DNA from: Candidatus Woesearchaeota archaeon
GTDB taxonomy: Archaea > Nanobdellota > Nanobdellia > Woesearchaeales > GCA-2686295
NCBI GenBank assembly: GCA_002686295.1
Contig: NZBB01000012.1
Span: 1-35,593, forward strand
Direction: 5' to 3'
Length of the DNA: 35,593 nucleotides
A model generated the notes under the pieces. The model saw only the letters and a list, made by a program, of their open reading frames with translations. It did no database searches and was not told the origin of the DNA. Positions 23,737-33,062 of this stretch are shown piece after piece. Made by a program: the position numbers and the translations under genes. Position 1 is the stretch's first letter, and every line of letters begins with the position of its first letter.

Positions 23737-26142
23737 CTATTTTTTCAAATTTTTTTCCTTCTCTGCAATCAAAAGAGTTGTTTTTATCACAGTATCAGGA
23801 TTTAATGAGATGCTCTGAATGCCTGCTTCAACTAAAAACTCTGCAAATTCAGGATAATCTGATGGTGCCTGACCACATATACCTATGTATTTTCCTTTTT
23901 TATTTGCCACATCTATAACTTTCCTTATCAATTTCTTCACAGATTCGTTTCTCTCATCATAAATATCACTAACTATTTCTGAATCTCTATCAAGACCGAG
24001 AGTTAATTGCGTTAAGTCATTACTACCTATTGAAAAACCGTCAAAAACATCTAAGAATTCATCTGCCTGTAAAACATTTGAAGGAATCTCACACATCCCA
24101 TAAACTTCAAGCCCATTTTCTTTCTGTTTTAGACCTGCTTCTTTCATTGTGGAAACTACTTTTTTTGCTTCTTTAATAGTTCTGCAGAAAGGAATCATGA
24201 CTTTCACATTTGTCAAACCAAATTCGTTTCTCACTTTAAGTATGGCCTTACATTCCAATTGAAATCCTTCCCTATATTCTTTTCTGTAAAAACGCGAAGC
24301 ACCCCTCCAACCAATCATAGGATTATCTTCTTTTGGCTCGTATAAATACCCTCCAATGAGATTTGCGTATTCATTGCTTTTGAAATCAGACATTCTTACA
24401 ATTACCGGATTAGGATAGAAAGCAGCAGCTATTTTCCCAATTCCTCTAGCCAGTTTATCTATGAAAAATCTTTTTTTATCATTATAATTATATGTTAAAT
24501 CAGATATTTTCTTTTTAAGGGCAGAATCTTTTATTTTTTCAAAGTTAATCAGTGCATTTGGATGAATTTGTATATGACTGTTTATTATGAATTCTTCTCT
24601 TGCAAGTCCAACTCCTTGACATGGTATGAATGAATCCTCAAAAGCTTGATCTGGCTGTGCAACATTCATCATTATCTTAGTTTTTGTTTCAGGCAAATTT
24701 TTAAGGTTATGCTCTTCTTTTTTGAATTTCAACAACCCTTTATAGACATACCCTATCTCTCCTTGAGAACAATCAATGGTTATTTTATCGCCATTTTTTA
24801 TTTGTTTTGTACCTTCATCAGTTCCAACAATGCAAGGTATGCCAAGCTCTCGACTAACAATTGCTGCATGACAGGTTCTTCCACCTCTGTTTGTTACTAT
24901 TGCAGATGCGATTTTCATTATTGGCTCCCAATCAGGATCAGTCATCTCTGTAACAAGAACTTCTCCTTTCTTGAATTCGTGAATTTTTTTAGGATCTTTT
25001 ATCACTCTTGCTTTTCCAAAACCTATTTTTTCACCTACAGAACTTCCTTCAACTATCACTGTTCCTTTCTCTTTCAAAACATATTTTATTATTTTAGTCA
25101 TATCCTTTTGTGAATGAACAGTCTCTGGTCTTGCTTGTACTATGAATAATTCACCAGTCAAACCATCTTTTGCCCATTCCATATCCATCGGTTTGAAATG
25201 ACCTGCTTTTTCTGAGTAATGATTCTCTATTATGCAAGCCCATTTTGCTAATTGCAGTACTTCATCTTCTGAAAGAACATATTTTTTTCTATCCTCTATA
25301 TCAACAGGAATATTTTTTATTAATTTTGAACCCTGAGAATCATAAACCATTTTCTTTGATTTTTCACCAACTTTTTTGCTTATGATTGGTTTAAATCCTA
25401 GCTTTAAAGTTGGTTTGAAAACATAATACTCGTCTGGATTAACACTTCCCTGCACTATGTTTTCTCCTAATCCATAAGAACCCGTTATGAAAGCAACTTC
25501 TTTAAATCCTGATTCCGTATCTATTGAGAACATCACTCCTGAACAAGCCTTATCTGAACGAACCATTTTCTGCACACCAATACTCAAACCAATAGAGAAA
25601 TGATCAAAATTTTTATCTTCACGATAACTTATAGCTCTATTTGTAAATAATGAAGCAAAGCATTTTTTACACGATTCTATTAACTGTGCTTCCCTAACAT
25701 TAAGATATGTTTCCTGCTGACCTGCAAAACTTGCATCCGGCAAGTCTTCTGCAGTTGCTGAACTTCTAACTGCAACATCCACTTGTTCACCATACTGTAT
25801 TTCCAAATGATGATAAGATTCTAGAATAACTTTTTTCAATTCTTCTGGTAACTCCGCTTTTAAAATTGTATGCCTAACTTTATATCCTCTTGTTTTAAGA
25901 TTCTCAATGCTTGAAGTATCAAGATCTGAAAGTATTTCTTTTATTCTGTCTTTTATGCCTGCTTTTTCCAGAAAATAATGATATGCCCTAGCAGTTACTA
26001 TAAAACCATTTGGTACTTTTACTCCTTTCTCTGACAAGTTTCTATACATCTCGCCAAGAGAAGCATTCTTACCACCAGCCAAACCAACATCCTCAATACC
26101 AACTTGATCAAACCAAAGAATAAAAGCTTCTTCTTTATTCAT
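23737..26142 (-). CDS. ppsA: Phosphoenolpyruvate synthase
   Basis: An 801-residue enzyme that makes PEP from pyruvate and ATP (releasing AMP and Pi). N-terminal ATP-binding domain: GGKNASLGEM (23-32) and AVRSSATAEDLPDASFAGQQ (124-143). Phosphohistidine domain: GGRTCHAAIVSRELGIPC with His425. C-terminal PEP/pyruvate domain: IGSNDLTQLTLGLDRD and the catalytic Cys in IGICGQAPSD (Cys756). Length is typical. Start ATG 26142 follows GAGGTG. Upstream of eno, and next to the oxidoreductase cluster: pyruvate could pass straight to PEP and 2-PG. Confidence 0.97.
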   Translation of the reverse strand: MNKEEAFILWFDQVGIEDVGLAGGKNASLGEMYRNLSEKGVKVPNGFIVTARAYHYFLEKAGIKDRIKEILSDLDTSSIENLKTRGYKVRHTILKAELPEELKKVILESYHHLEIQYGEQVDVAVRSSATAEDLPDASFAGQQETYLNVREAQLIESCKKCFASLFTNRAISYREDKNFDHFSIGLSIGVQKMVRSDKACSGVMFSIDTESGFKEVAFITGSYGLGENIVQGSVNPDEYYVFKPTLKLGFKPIISKKVGEKSKKMVYDSQGSKLIKNIPVDIEDRKKYVLSEDEVLQLAKWACIIENHYSEKAGHFKPMDMEWAKDGLTGELFIVQARPETVHSQKDMTKIIKYVLKEKGTVIVEGSSVGEKIGFGKARVIKDPKKIHEFKKGEVLVTEMTDPDWEPIMKIASAIVTNRGGRTCHAAIVSRELGIPCIVGTDEGTKQIKNGDKITIDCSQGEIGYVYKGLLKFKKEEHNLKNLPETKTKIMMNVAQPDQAFEDSFIPCQGVGLAREEFIINSHIQIHPNALINFEKIKDSALKKKISDLTYNYNDKKRFFIDKLARGIGKIAAAFYPNPVIVRMSDFKSNEYANLIGGYLYEPKEDNPMIGWRGASRFYRKEYREGFQLECKAILKVRNEFGLTNVKVMIPFCRTIKEAKKVVSTMKEAGLKQKENGLEVYGMCEIPSNVLQADEFLDVFDGFSIGSNDLTQLTLGLDRDSEIVSDIYDERNESVKKLIRKVIDVANKKGKYIGICGQAPSDYPEFAEFLVEAGIQSISLNPDTVIKTTLLIAEKEKNLKK

Positions 26143-26190
26143 TAAACACCTCTTTTTAATGTTCTTTAATTAGAAATCTTGTTTAAATAG

Positions 26191-26203
26191 TATATAAATT
26201 TTT
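26191..26203 (-). promoter_or_regulatory. TATA-box promoter of ppsA
   Basis: Minus-strand AAATTTATATACT, about 50 bp before ATG 26142, with a GAGGTG ribosome site in the short leader. Confidence 0.55.
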
Positions 26204-26206
26204 TGC

Positions 26207-26629
26207 TCAAGGTTCGAAGAAAAACTTTTTTCCATAAGCTTTAACATATCCATTAAGTTTTTTAGACCAAACATAACCTTTTTCCTTGTAAACTGACAAA
26301 ACTTTGTCAGCAATATCAGAATTATATTCATACAAATTGCTACTGTCCAATAAATGAATGTTTTTATTTTTCGAAACTTTATGTTCAAATTGTTCAATAA
26401 CTTTTTTAATTAATTCCTCAGAATATCCGTTTCCTCTGAATTCTTTTTTTACGTTAAGCCAACAAAGATATACTGATATCCCTTCCTCACAATATTTCGG
26501 GAATACATGAGGATCTGTTGAGAAATCATATGATCCTATAAGATTATCGCCGATGAAAGCCTTAAAAAGATGAGATTTAATAAACGATTCTTTTCTAAAT
26601 TCATAATCAAGTTTTAATTCAATACCCAT
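26207..26629 (-). CDS. GNAT-like N-acetyltransferase
   Basis: A 140-residue protein when started at ATG 26629 (MGIELKLDYEF); an upstream ATG at 26674 would add 15 residues atypical of the family. The acetyl-CoA loop is seen in VKKEFRGNGYSEELIKKV (motif A, R-x-x-G-x-G/A), preceded by the strand SVYLCWLN and followed by KVLSVYKEKGYVWSKK, a motif B-like segment. Substrate unknown. It is downstream of korB on the same strand, but a GTGG element and gap suggest its own start. A shadow frame overlaps its end and is not a gene. Confidence 0.7.
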   Translation of the reverse strand: MGIELKLDYEFRKESFIKSHLFKAFIGDNLIGSYDFSTDPHVFPKYCEEGISVYLCWLNVKKEFRGNGYSEELIKKVIEQFEHKVSKNKNIHLLDSSNLYEYNSDIADKVLSVYKEKGYVWSKKLNGYVKAYGKKFFFEP

Positions 26630-26683
26630 ATAAACCACTATTTTTTCTTGAAAAAATTTGAAAATAACATTCATTAATAAATG

Positions 26684-27544
26684 TTAGCAAAATTCTTCCA
26701 TTAATTTCTTTATAGAAATATTTTTCAAGCTTTGTTTTACCAAAGGAGTTTTTTTCAACACCGGATGCGTTTCTTCATACAACTCTTTTTTCTCTTTGAA
26801 AAACACACCAATTGGAATCTTATCTCCAAACTCTATAGATTTTTTAAAAGCTCGCTCTAAATTATTTGGTTTATAACCTTTTTTTTGCAAATCATAAACT
26901 CTCTCTTTGAACCAATCATAAGTGTTGTGCTTATTGAATGTTACACATGGCTGAAACATATCTACAAAAGAAAATCCTTTGAATGAAACAGCATCTGCAA
27001 TTGTATTTGTTAAATGTTCAAGATCTCCTGCAAAACTTCTTGCTATGAAAGATGTTTTTTGAGCAACCGCTAAAGCAATAGGATTTACTGGCTCGTCAAA
27101 ATTTCCTATTTGAGAAGTAACTGATTTGTCTCCATGCATAGAAGTCGGAGATGTCTGTCCTTTCGTCAAACCATATATCTGATTGTCATGCACCAAAAGT
27201 GTGATGTCAATGTTTTTCCTCAATGATTGAATGAAATGATTCATACCCTCCCCATAAATATCTCCATCTCCGCCGATAACTATTACATGAAGTTTTTTAT
27301 TTGCTATCTTTATCCCTGTTCCTACTGGTAAACCTCTTCCATGGACACCATGATATCCAAAAGTATTTATCCATTGAGGAAGCTTTGAAGAACATCCTAT
27401 TCCAGATACAACCACTACTTGATTTGGATTAAGATTCAGTTTAACAATCGCTCTTTTTAGAGCATTAAGTATTATGTAATCGCCACAACCAGGACACCAG
27501 TCAGGAGTGTAGTTTCCTGTTGATAAATTTTTCAATTCAACCAT
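26684..27544 (-). CDS. korB: 2-oxoacid:ferredoxin oxidoreductase, beta subunit
   Basis: A 286-residue TPP-binding subunit. Fe-S ligands: Cys17 and Cys20 in WCPGCG, Cys51 in GIGCSS and Cys200 in FQPCVTF. TPP site: GGDGDIYGEG (91-100) and NQIYGLTKGQ. It catalyses CoA-dependent oxidative decarboxylation of a 2-oxoacid, or the reverse, with ferredoxin. Start ATG 27544 overlaps the korA stop by 8 nt. Length and lack of separate gamma and delta subunits fit the two-subunit type. Substrate (pyruvate or 2-oxoglutarate) cannot be read from the sequence. Confidence 0.94.
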   Translation of the reverse strand: MVELKNLSTGNYTPDWCPGCGDYIILNALKRAIVKLNLNPNQVVVVSGIGCSSKLPQWINTFGYHGVHGRGLPVGTGIKIANKKLHVIVIGGDGDIYGEGMNHFIQSLRKNIDITLLVHDNQIYGLTKGQTSPTSMHGDKSVTSQIGNFDEPVNPIALAVAQKTSFIARSFAGDLEHLTNTIADAVSFKGFSFVDMFQPCVTFNKHNTYDWFKERVYDLQKKGYKPNNLERAFKKSIEFGDKIPIGVFFKEKKELYEETHPVLKKTPLVKQSLKNISIKKLMEEFC

Positions 27545-29291
27545 TATAAACACCTTTTAATTCATCATAAATTTCACTCGGATAAAATGTTCTGCCATTA
27601 TATTTTAACACTTTTTTTTCAATTTTAAAACCTGTAAATTCACTTATAATTCCTGCCAACTGAGCAGATTTGTTCTCTTCTACATCAACAACATTCTTTG
27701 AGTTTTTCAAGAATTCTCTAACATATTCTGAATGAAAAGGAAAAACATATACAAAATGCAAAAAATTTGCTTTAATGCCGTCTGATTCTAAATAATCCAT
27801 TGCTTCAAGTATTGCACCCTTTGTAGAACCCCAACTAATTATTGTCAAATCGGCTTTTTTTGGCCCATATAATTTTGGCAAAGGAATTTCTTTTTCTGCG
27901 GTTTTAAGTTTTCTGAATCTTTTATCTTCCTGTAAAATTTTATTATCTCCTTTCTCACAAATCTCTCCGTATTCATTATGCTCATCACTGCTTGATCTAA
28001 ACATACACTTTTGACCTGGTATTGCTCTTGGCGACACTCCGTTTTCTGTAATCATAAACCTCTTATAATCTTTCAAATTAGCAGCTTCTTCATCTGACAA
28101 TAACAATCCTCTATCTATCTTTAAATGCGAAGTATTAAACTTTGGTATTGATTTATAAGATACTGCCAAATGCTTGTCTGAAACAATAAATACAGGCAAC
28201 TGATATTTTTCTGCAAAGTTAAAAGCATTGAATGTTTCATAAAAACATTCTTCAACATCTCCTGGAGCAATTACTATACGAGGAAATTCTCCGTGACCAA
28301 TGTTTAAAACAAATTTTAAATCTCCCTGACCTTGTCTTGTTGGCAAACCAGTTGAAGGACCAGGTCTTTGAACATTTACTATCACTAATGGAACCTCAGT
28401 CATTCCAAGAAGACTTATTGTTTCTGACATCAAAGCTAAACCACCTCCACTTGTTGAAGTCATTGAGCGAACACCAGCATAAGATGCTCCTAAAGCCATA
28501 TTTATAGCTGAGATTTCATCATCGGCCTGTTTCATAACCACTTCTGAATCTAATTCTTTCTTTGCATAATAATTCATTATAGAGGATGCAGGAGTCATCG
28601 GATAAGCAGACAAGAATTTACAACCAGCTTTTATAGCTCCAAGACCTATTGCTTGGTTCCCTGTCAAAAGCATTCTTTTTTTCCTTGTTTTTTTCTTTAG
28701 TTTTACCTCAAAATCAGATAGATAATTTTTCTTCACATAATCATATCCTTTTTTTGCAGCTCTAACATTTAACTCTGCAATCTTGCTACCTTTTTTCTTT
28801 TTTGAATTAACCCCTCTAATTGCTTCAGCAAGATAATCAAAATCATAATCCAAAACAGCTATTGAAGCACCCAAAAGGACCGAATTCCTCATAATTTTTA
28901 TAGCGCCTTTTATACTCTTTAGAATTTCCATTAAAGGAACATTATAAAGTCTTATATCATATCTTATACTACATTCATCTATGTTCACTTCATTTGCATC
29001 ATATATTATTCCACCACCAGCAGTTACAAAATTCTTATGTCTTATAATTGTGTCCTTATTAAGAGCTGCAACTAAATTATACAATAATATAGGACAAGTA
29101 AGTTCTCGCTCTTCAACTCTTACACCAAAAGAGTTATGACCTCCTCTTATAAGTGAAGGATATTCTACATGCGTAAAAACATTCAGCCCACCAAGAATCA
29201 TGGCTCTAGCAAATTTTTGTCCTGCAGTCATTATTCCATAACCTGCTTCTCCTCCAACCAACCAAGAAAGTTTATTTATATCAATCGCCAT
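27537..29291 (-). CDS. korA: 2-oxoacid:ferredoxin oxidoreductase, gamma-alpha fusion subunit
   Basis: A 584-residue fused subunit. Residues 1-185 are the gamma domain (GGEAGYGIMTAG, YPSLIRGGHNSF), a Lys-rich linker at about 195-207, and the alpha domain from about 208 on. The signature YPMTPAS is at 230-236 (family consensus YPITP). Further landmarks: TSTSGGGLALM, NVQRPGPSTGLPT, and a C-terminal CoA-like segment. The enzyme couples 2-oxoacid and acyl-CoA chemistry to ferredoxin. It is in an operon with korB, 8 nt overlap, and divergent from the hydrolase gene at 29390. No delta ferredoxin subunit, so an external ferredoxin is needed. Confidence 0.94.
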   Translation of the reverse strand: MAIDINKLSWLVGGEAGYGIMTAGQKFARAMILGGLNVFTHVEYPSLIRGGHNSFGVRVEERELTCPILLYNLVAALNKDTIIRHKNFVTAGGGIIYDANEVNIDECSIRYDIRLYNVPLMEILKSIKGAIKIMRNSVLLGASIAVLDYDFDYLAEAIRGVNSKKKKGSKIAELNVRAAKKGYDYVKKNYLSDFEVKLKKKTRKKRMLLTGNQAIGLGAIKAGCKFLSAYPMTPASSIMNYYAKKELDSEVVMKQADDEISAINMALGASYAGVRSMTSTSGGGLALMSETISLLGMTEVPLVIVNVQRPGPSTGLPTRQGQGDLKFVLNIGHGEFPRIVIAPGDVEECFYETFNAFNFAEKYQLPVFIVSDKHLAVSYKSIPKFNTSHLKIDRGLLLSDEEAANLKDYKRFMITENGVSPRAIPGQKCMFRSSSDEHNEYGEICEKGDNKILQEDKRFRKLKTAEKEIPLPKLYGPKKADLTIISWGSTKGAILEAMDYLESDGIKANFLHFVYVFPFHSEYVREFLKNSKNVVDVEENKSAQLAGIISEFTGFKIEKKVLKYNGRTFYPSEIYDELKGVYNG

Positions 29292-29389
29292 TAAAACAAT
29301 ATTTAAAATTAAATATATTTAAATGTATTTTAGCATTACAAAGTAGTTTAAAAAAAACTTTTATAAAGAATAAACCATTAAATGAATTT

Positions 29390-30148
29390 ATGAAGACTAT
29401 TTCTTTCAAAAACAAAGAGGACGAAAAACTTTCCGGATTATTGTCAAAAAACAATGATTCAGATATAGTTATAGTATTAAGTCATGGTTTTCTAAGCGAT
29501 AAATTTCATTCTGTTGTCACAGTTGTTTCTGAAGAGTTGTCTTCAAAAGGTTTTAACACTTTCATCTTTGACTTTTCAGGTAATGGTGAGAGCGAAGGTC
29601 TTATCGGAGATTCGTCATACATTAAAGAACAGGACGACCTTGTTTCGGCAATTGATTTTCTTGAAAACAATGGTTTCAAAAAGTTCTGTCTTATAGGTCA
29701 TAGCATGGGCGGAGGAGTTTCAATAATAACTGCTTCAATCGATAAAAGAGTCAAGTGGCTTGTTGATTTGGCTTCTCCTGGTTTTCCTGAGAAAATAAAG
29801 GAGCGAAGGTTTAATGCTGAAAAAATTCTCGAAGCTTATAAAACCGGAAGCACTAGTTATGAATTTGGTAATGAAAAAACACTTAAATTCAATAAAAAGT
29901 TTTTTGAAGATCTTGAAAAAATAGACATCTTTAAATCTATAAAAAAAGTTAAAATGCCTTTATTAATAGTTCATGGTACAAAGGACTTGGCTGTTGATTT
30001 AGAAGAGTCTGAAGAATTATTTACAATTGCAAATAATCCCAAAACAATAAAAATTATAAGCGGAGCAGACCATTGTTTTTCAGATGCAAATTCAATGAGC
30101 GAATTATTAAAATCTGTTAATAAATGGGTTTTAAAATGGGTAAAATAA
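29390..30148 (+). CDS. Alpha/beta hydrolase
   Basis: A 252-residue protein of the alpha/beta-hydrolase fold. Nucleophile elbow GHSMGGG with Ser105; oxyanion HG in LSHGF (30-34); charge-relay Asp199 (VHGTKD) and His228 (GADHCF). No signal peptide, so cytoplasmic. It resembles small esterase/acyl-peptidase-like hydrolases; the substrate is not predictable. It overlaps the DUF192 lipoprotein gene at 30136-30148, implying translational coupling. ATG at 29390 with a TTTTATAAAG box about 30 bp upstream. Confidence 0.85.
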   Translation: MKTISFKNKEDEKLSGLLSKNNDSDIVIVLSHGFLSDKFHSVVTVVSEELSSKGFNTFIFDFSGNGESEGLIGDSSYIKEQDDLVSAIDFLENNGFKKFCLIGHSMGGGVSIITASIDKRVKWLVDLASPGFPEKIKERRFNAEKILEAYKTGSTSYEFGNEKTLKFNKKFFEDLEKIDIFKSIKKVKMPLLIVHGTKDLAVDLEESEELFTIANNPKTIKIISGADHCFSDANSMSELLKSVNKWVLKWVK

Positions 30149-30579
30149 TTGCAATCTTATTTTTTACTTTATTTCTGATTGGTTGTTCGAATAATGTTGA
30201 ACCTGTGTTTAAATATGAAGAAGCAAAGGTTGTCATTGGTAACTTCACTGTTTCTGTTGAAATAGCTGATAATTATGAAAAACAAATGAGGGGATTAATG
30301 TACAGAACAAAACTTGAAGAAAATAAAGGAATGCTGTTCATATTTAATGAAGAAAAGTTTAGAAGTTTCTGGATGAAAAACACATTCATACCATTAGATA
30401 TAATATTCATAAATTCTGATTATGAAATTGTGAAAATTCAAAGAGGCGTTCCTTGTAAAGAAAATTCCTGCAAAACATATAATTCTGAAAAAACAGCGAA
30501 GTATGTGCTTGAAATGAACAAAGGTTTCACAGAAAAAAATAAAATACTTGAAGGAATGAATATAAGTATAATTATTTGA
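30136..30579 (+). CDS. DUF192 family lipoprotein
   Basis: A 147-residue protein. Signal peptide MGKIIAILFFTLFLIGCSNN with lipobox LIGC (Cys17). DUF192 core: EIADNYEKQMRGLMYR, MLFIFNEEKFRSFWMKNTF, PLDIIFIN and VLEMNKGF, all in the usual order. The family is a compact extracytoplasmic domain of unknown role, widespread in bacteria and archaea. I use ATG 30136 rather than 30124, since only the former gives a clean lipoprotein signal; it overlaps the hydrolase stop by 13 nt. Confidence 0.88.
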   Translation: MGKIIAILFFTLFLIGCSNNVEPVFKYEEAKVVIGNFTVSVEIADNYEKQMRGLMYRTKLEENKGMLFIFNEEKFRSFWMKNTFIPLDIIFINSDYEIVKIQRGVPCKENSCKTYNSEKTAKYVLEMNKGFTEKNKILEGMNISIII

Positions 30580-30635
30580 AAAACGCATTTTTCGTTTTAG
30601 AAAAATTTAAATATTTCTTATTAAAATAATAGTTT

Positions 30636-32594
30636 ATGCCTGTTATAGATTCTGTCTCTGTTGAAAAAAGAAAGTTCTCACCAAAGAAGAATTTTGTTAA
30701 AAAATCTCATATAAAGAGTTTCAAAGAATACAAAAAACTTTACAATGAGTCTATAAATAACCCTGAAAAATTCTGGAGTCGAGAAGCTGAGAATCTTGAC
30801 TGGTTTAAGAAATGGAACAAGGTTTATTCTTGGAAGAAGACAAAACTTGAAACTAAGTGGTTTGATGGTGGCAAAATAAACATTTCTTATAACTGTCTTG
30901 ATAGGCATTTGAAAACTAGAGGAAATAAAACAGCTTTAATATGGGAGTCTGATAAAGGCAGAAGTAAACAGTTTACCTATAAACAATTGCATAAAGTTGT
31001 TTGTAGATTTGCTAATGTGTTGAAAAAGCATGGAATGAAAAAAGGCGATAGAATAGTTTTCTATATGCCAATGATTCCTGAACTTGCAATTGGCATACTT
31101 GCATGTACAAGAATTGGAGTTATTCACAGCGTTGTTTTTGGCGGTTTCAGTTCAGAATCTTTAAAAGACAGAATTCAAGATTCAAGAGCTAAGATTGTTA
31201 TAACCAGCAATGCCAGTATTCGCAAAGGACAAGCTATTCCAATGAAGAAAAACATTGATAAAGTTTTGTCAGAGTGTAAGTCTTTAAAGAAGGTCATTGT
31301 TGTTCAACGCGATAAAAGTTTAAAAACTTCAATGAAAAAAAATCGTGATGTATGGTTGCATGAAGAAATCAATTATTCAGACATAAATGATTTTTGTAAA
31401 CCTGCTGAAATGAATTCTGAAGATCCTGCTTTTATTCTTTATACAAGTGGCACTACTGGAAAGCCAAAGGGCGTTGTTCATTCAACTGCTGGTTATCTAA
31501 TGTATGTTTATCTGACTTTCAAATATGTATTTGATTATCGCGAAGAAGATGTTTATTGGTGTACTGCTGATATTGGATGGATAACAGGGCACAGCTATAT
31601 AGTGTATGGTCCTCTTGCAAATGGAGCTACAAGTTTAATGTTTGAAGGAGTTCCAACTTATCCTAATCCTGATCGTGCTTGGAAGATTGTTGAAAAGTAT
31701 AAAGTAAGTGTTTTCTATACTGCACCAACTGCTATTAGAGCGCTTGCAAGATTTGGTGATGAATGGGTTAATAAATGTGATTTGTCAAATTTGAGATTGC
31801 TTGGTAGTGTAGGCGAGCCAATTAATCCAGAAGCTTGGCTTTGGTATCACAAAGTTGTTGGAAAAAATAAATGCCCTATTGTTGATACATGGTGGCAAAC
31901 AGAAACAGGAGGTATTATGATTACTCCTCTACCAGGAGCAATGGATTTAAAGCCAGGATCTGCTTGTTTTCCTTTCTTTGGTATAAAAGCAAATATTTTA
32001 AGAGAAAATGGCAAACCGACCAAAAAAGGCGAAGGAGGTTACATTGTAATTGAACAGCCATGGCCAAGCATGCTTAGAACTGTTTATCGCAATCCAAAAC
32101 GTTTCAGAAAAACATATTTTAGCAAATTCAAAGGCGGAATCTACTTTGCTGGAGATGGTGCTAAACGCGACAAGGATGGTTATTTCTGGATTATGGGACG
32201 AATAGATGATGTAGTTAATGTTTCAGGTCACAGATTTGGAACATCTGAGATTGAAAGTGCATTAGTAAGTTTTAAAGGAGTTGCAGAATCTGCTGTTGTT
32301 CCTTTTCCCCATAAAATAAAAGGAAAAGCTTTATATGCTTTTGTAACTTTAAAAAAAGGATTAAATGAATCTGATGAATTAGTTGCAAAGCTAAGAACAC
32401 ATGTTTCTAAAGTAATTGGACCAATTGCTAAACCTGACAAGATTCAGTTTACAGATGCTCTTCCAAAAACAAGGAGTGGCAAGATAATGAGAAGAATCTT
32501 AAAGGCAATAGCTGAAGGATTGGATGATGTTGGCAATACAACAACTCTTGCCAATCCAGAAATTGTTGAAATTCTAAAAAAGGAAAGAGTTTGA
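30636..32594 (+). CDS. acsA: AMP-forming acetyl-CoA synthetase
   Basis: A 652-residue enzyme activating acetate with ATP and CoA, releasing AMP and PPi. Landmarks: ILYTSGTTGKPKGVVHST (P-loop, A3), WWQTETGG (A5), YFAGDGAKRDKDGY and GRIDDVVNVSGHR (A8 hinge), and PKTRSGKIMRR (A10, Lys616, the usual acetylation/regulation site). Full normal length, starts at ATG 30636 after an AT-rich TTTAAATATT box. Its PPi would feed the membrane pyrophosphatase at 10489-12435, and its acetyl-CoA the korAB enzyme. Confidence 0.96.
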   Translation: MPVIDSVSVEKRKFSPKKNFVKKSHIKSFKEYKKLYNESINNPEKFWSREAENLDWFKKWNKVYSWKKTKLETKWFDGGKINISYNCLDRHLKTRGNKTALIWESDKGRSKQFTYKQLHKVVCRFANVLKKHGMKKGDRIVFYMPMIPELAIGILACTRIGVIHSVVFGGFSSESLKDRIQDSRAKIVITSNASIRKGQAIPMKKNIDKVLSECKSLKKVIVVQRDKSLKTSMKKNRDVWLHEEINYSDINDFCKPAEMNSEDPAFILYTSGTTGKPKGVVHSTAGYLMYVYLTFKYVFDYREEDVYWCTADIGWITGHSYIVYGPLANGATSLMFEGVPTYPNPDRAWKIVEKYKVSVFYTAPTAIRALARFGDEWVNKCDLSNLRLLGSVGEPINPEAWLWYHKVVGKNKCPIVDTWWQTETGGIMITPLPGAMDLKPGSACFPFFGIKANILRENGKPTKKGEGGYIVIEQPWPSMLRTVYRNPKRFRKTYFSKFKGGIYFAGDGAKRDKDGYFWIMGRIDDVVNVSGHRFGTSEIESALVSFKGVAESAVVPFPHKIKGKALYAFVTLKKGLNESDELVAKLRTHVSKVIGPIAKPDKIQFTDALPKTRSGKIMRRILKAIAEGLDDVGNTTTLANPEIVEILKKERV

Positions 32595-32647
32595 TTTTTC
32601 TGTTTCATCAAAAAAAAAGAAAAAAGTTTATAAACAACACAAAAATG

Positions 32648-32659
32648 ATTATTAATAAT
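32648..32659. promoter_or_regulatory. Perfect 12-bp palindrome at perR start (candidate operator)
   Basis: ATTATTAATAAT is a perfect palindrome with spacing like Fur/PerR boxes, ending inside the start codon of the PerR-like gene (ATG 32658). The sequence ATGATTATTAAT also occurs twice in a row here. A TATA box (GTTTATAAAC, 32626-32635 region) is just upstream. Binding would block transcription: autorepression is plausible. Confidence 0.45.
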
Positions 32660-33062
32660 GATTATTAATAAGAAATTATTGACAACAAGAAATACTATTC
32701 AGAAAAAAGGAATTCTAGAATATTTAAAAAATGTTAAAACACATCCAACCGCAGAAATAGTTTTTAAGAAAGTAATAAAAAAAATGCCTAAAATAACCTT
32801 AGCAACAGTTTACAGAAACTTAAATCAGATGGCCGAACAGAAAAAAATATTGAGACTTGAAATAAATAAAGAATATCATTATGATGCTTGCACAAAAAAA
32901 CACCAACATGGAGTTTGTCAAGATTGTGGAAAAATAATTGATTTCTTTCAAAACAACATATCTGATTTTGCAATAAAAAATCTTAAAACTAACAAATTCA
33001 AAGCGAATAATGTATCTATTATGTTTAAAGGATTATGTGATGAATGCGAGGTTAAAAAATGA
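32658..33062 (+). CDS. PerR-like Fur-family peroxide-responsive repressor
   Basis: A 134-residue Fur-family protein. The winged helix (residues 1-70) includes HPTAEIVFKKV and LATVYRNLNQM (recognition helix). Metal and sensing residues: His29, Asp76, His82, His84 and Asp95 match PerR His37/Asp85/His91/His93/Asp104; Asp95 (KIIDF) rather than Glu favours PerR over Fur. The structural zinc site is Cys87-x-x-Cys90 and Cys127-x-x-Cys130. PerR senses H2O2 through metal-catalysed His oxidation. Its gene leads an operon of a microprotein, peroxiredoxin and superoxide reductase. Confidence 0.88.
   Translation: MIINKKLLTTRNTIQKKGILEYLKNVKTHPTAEIVFKKVIKKMPKITLATVYRNLNQMAEQKKILRLEINKEYHYDACTKKHQHGVCQDCGKIIDFFQNNISDFAIKNLKTNKFKANNVSIMFKGLCDECEVKK

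Noticed and set aside
24646..25113. 155-residue plus-strand frame opposite ppsA
   Set aside because: Antisense shadow; rich in Phe, Tyr and Cys, no ribosome site, ppsA is unmistakable on the other strand.
26630..26674. Longer start for the acetyltransferase (ATG 26674)
   Set aside because: The extra 15 residues do not fit the family; ATG 26629 begins at the expected first strand.
30580..30635. AAAACG...CGTTTT hairpin before acsA, looked like a terminator
   Set aside because: Only six A/T-dominated pairs, common by chance at this base composition.
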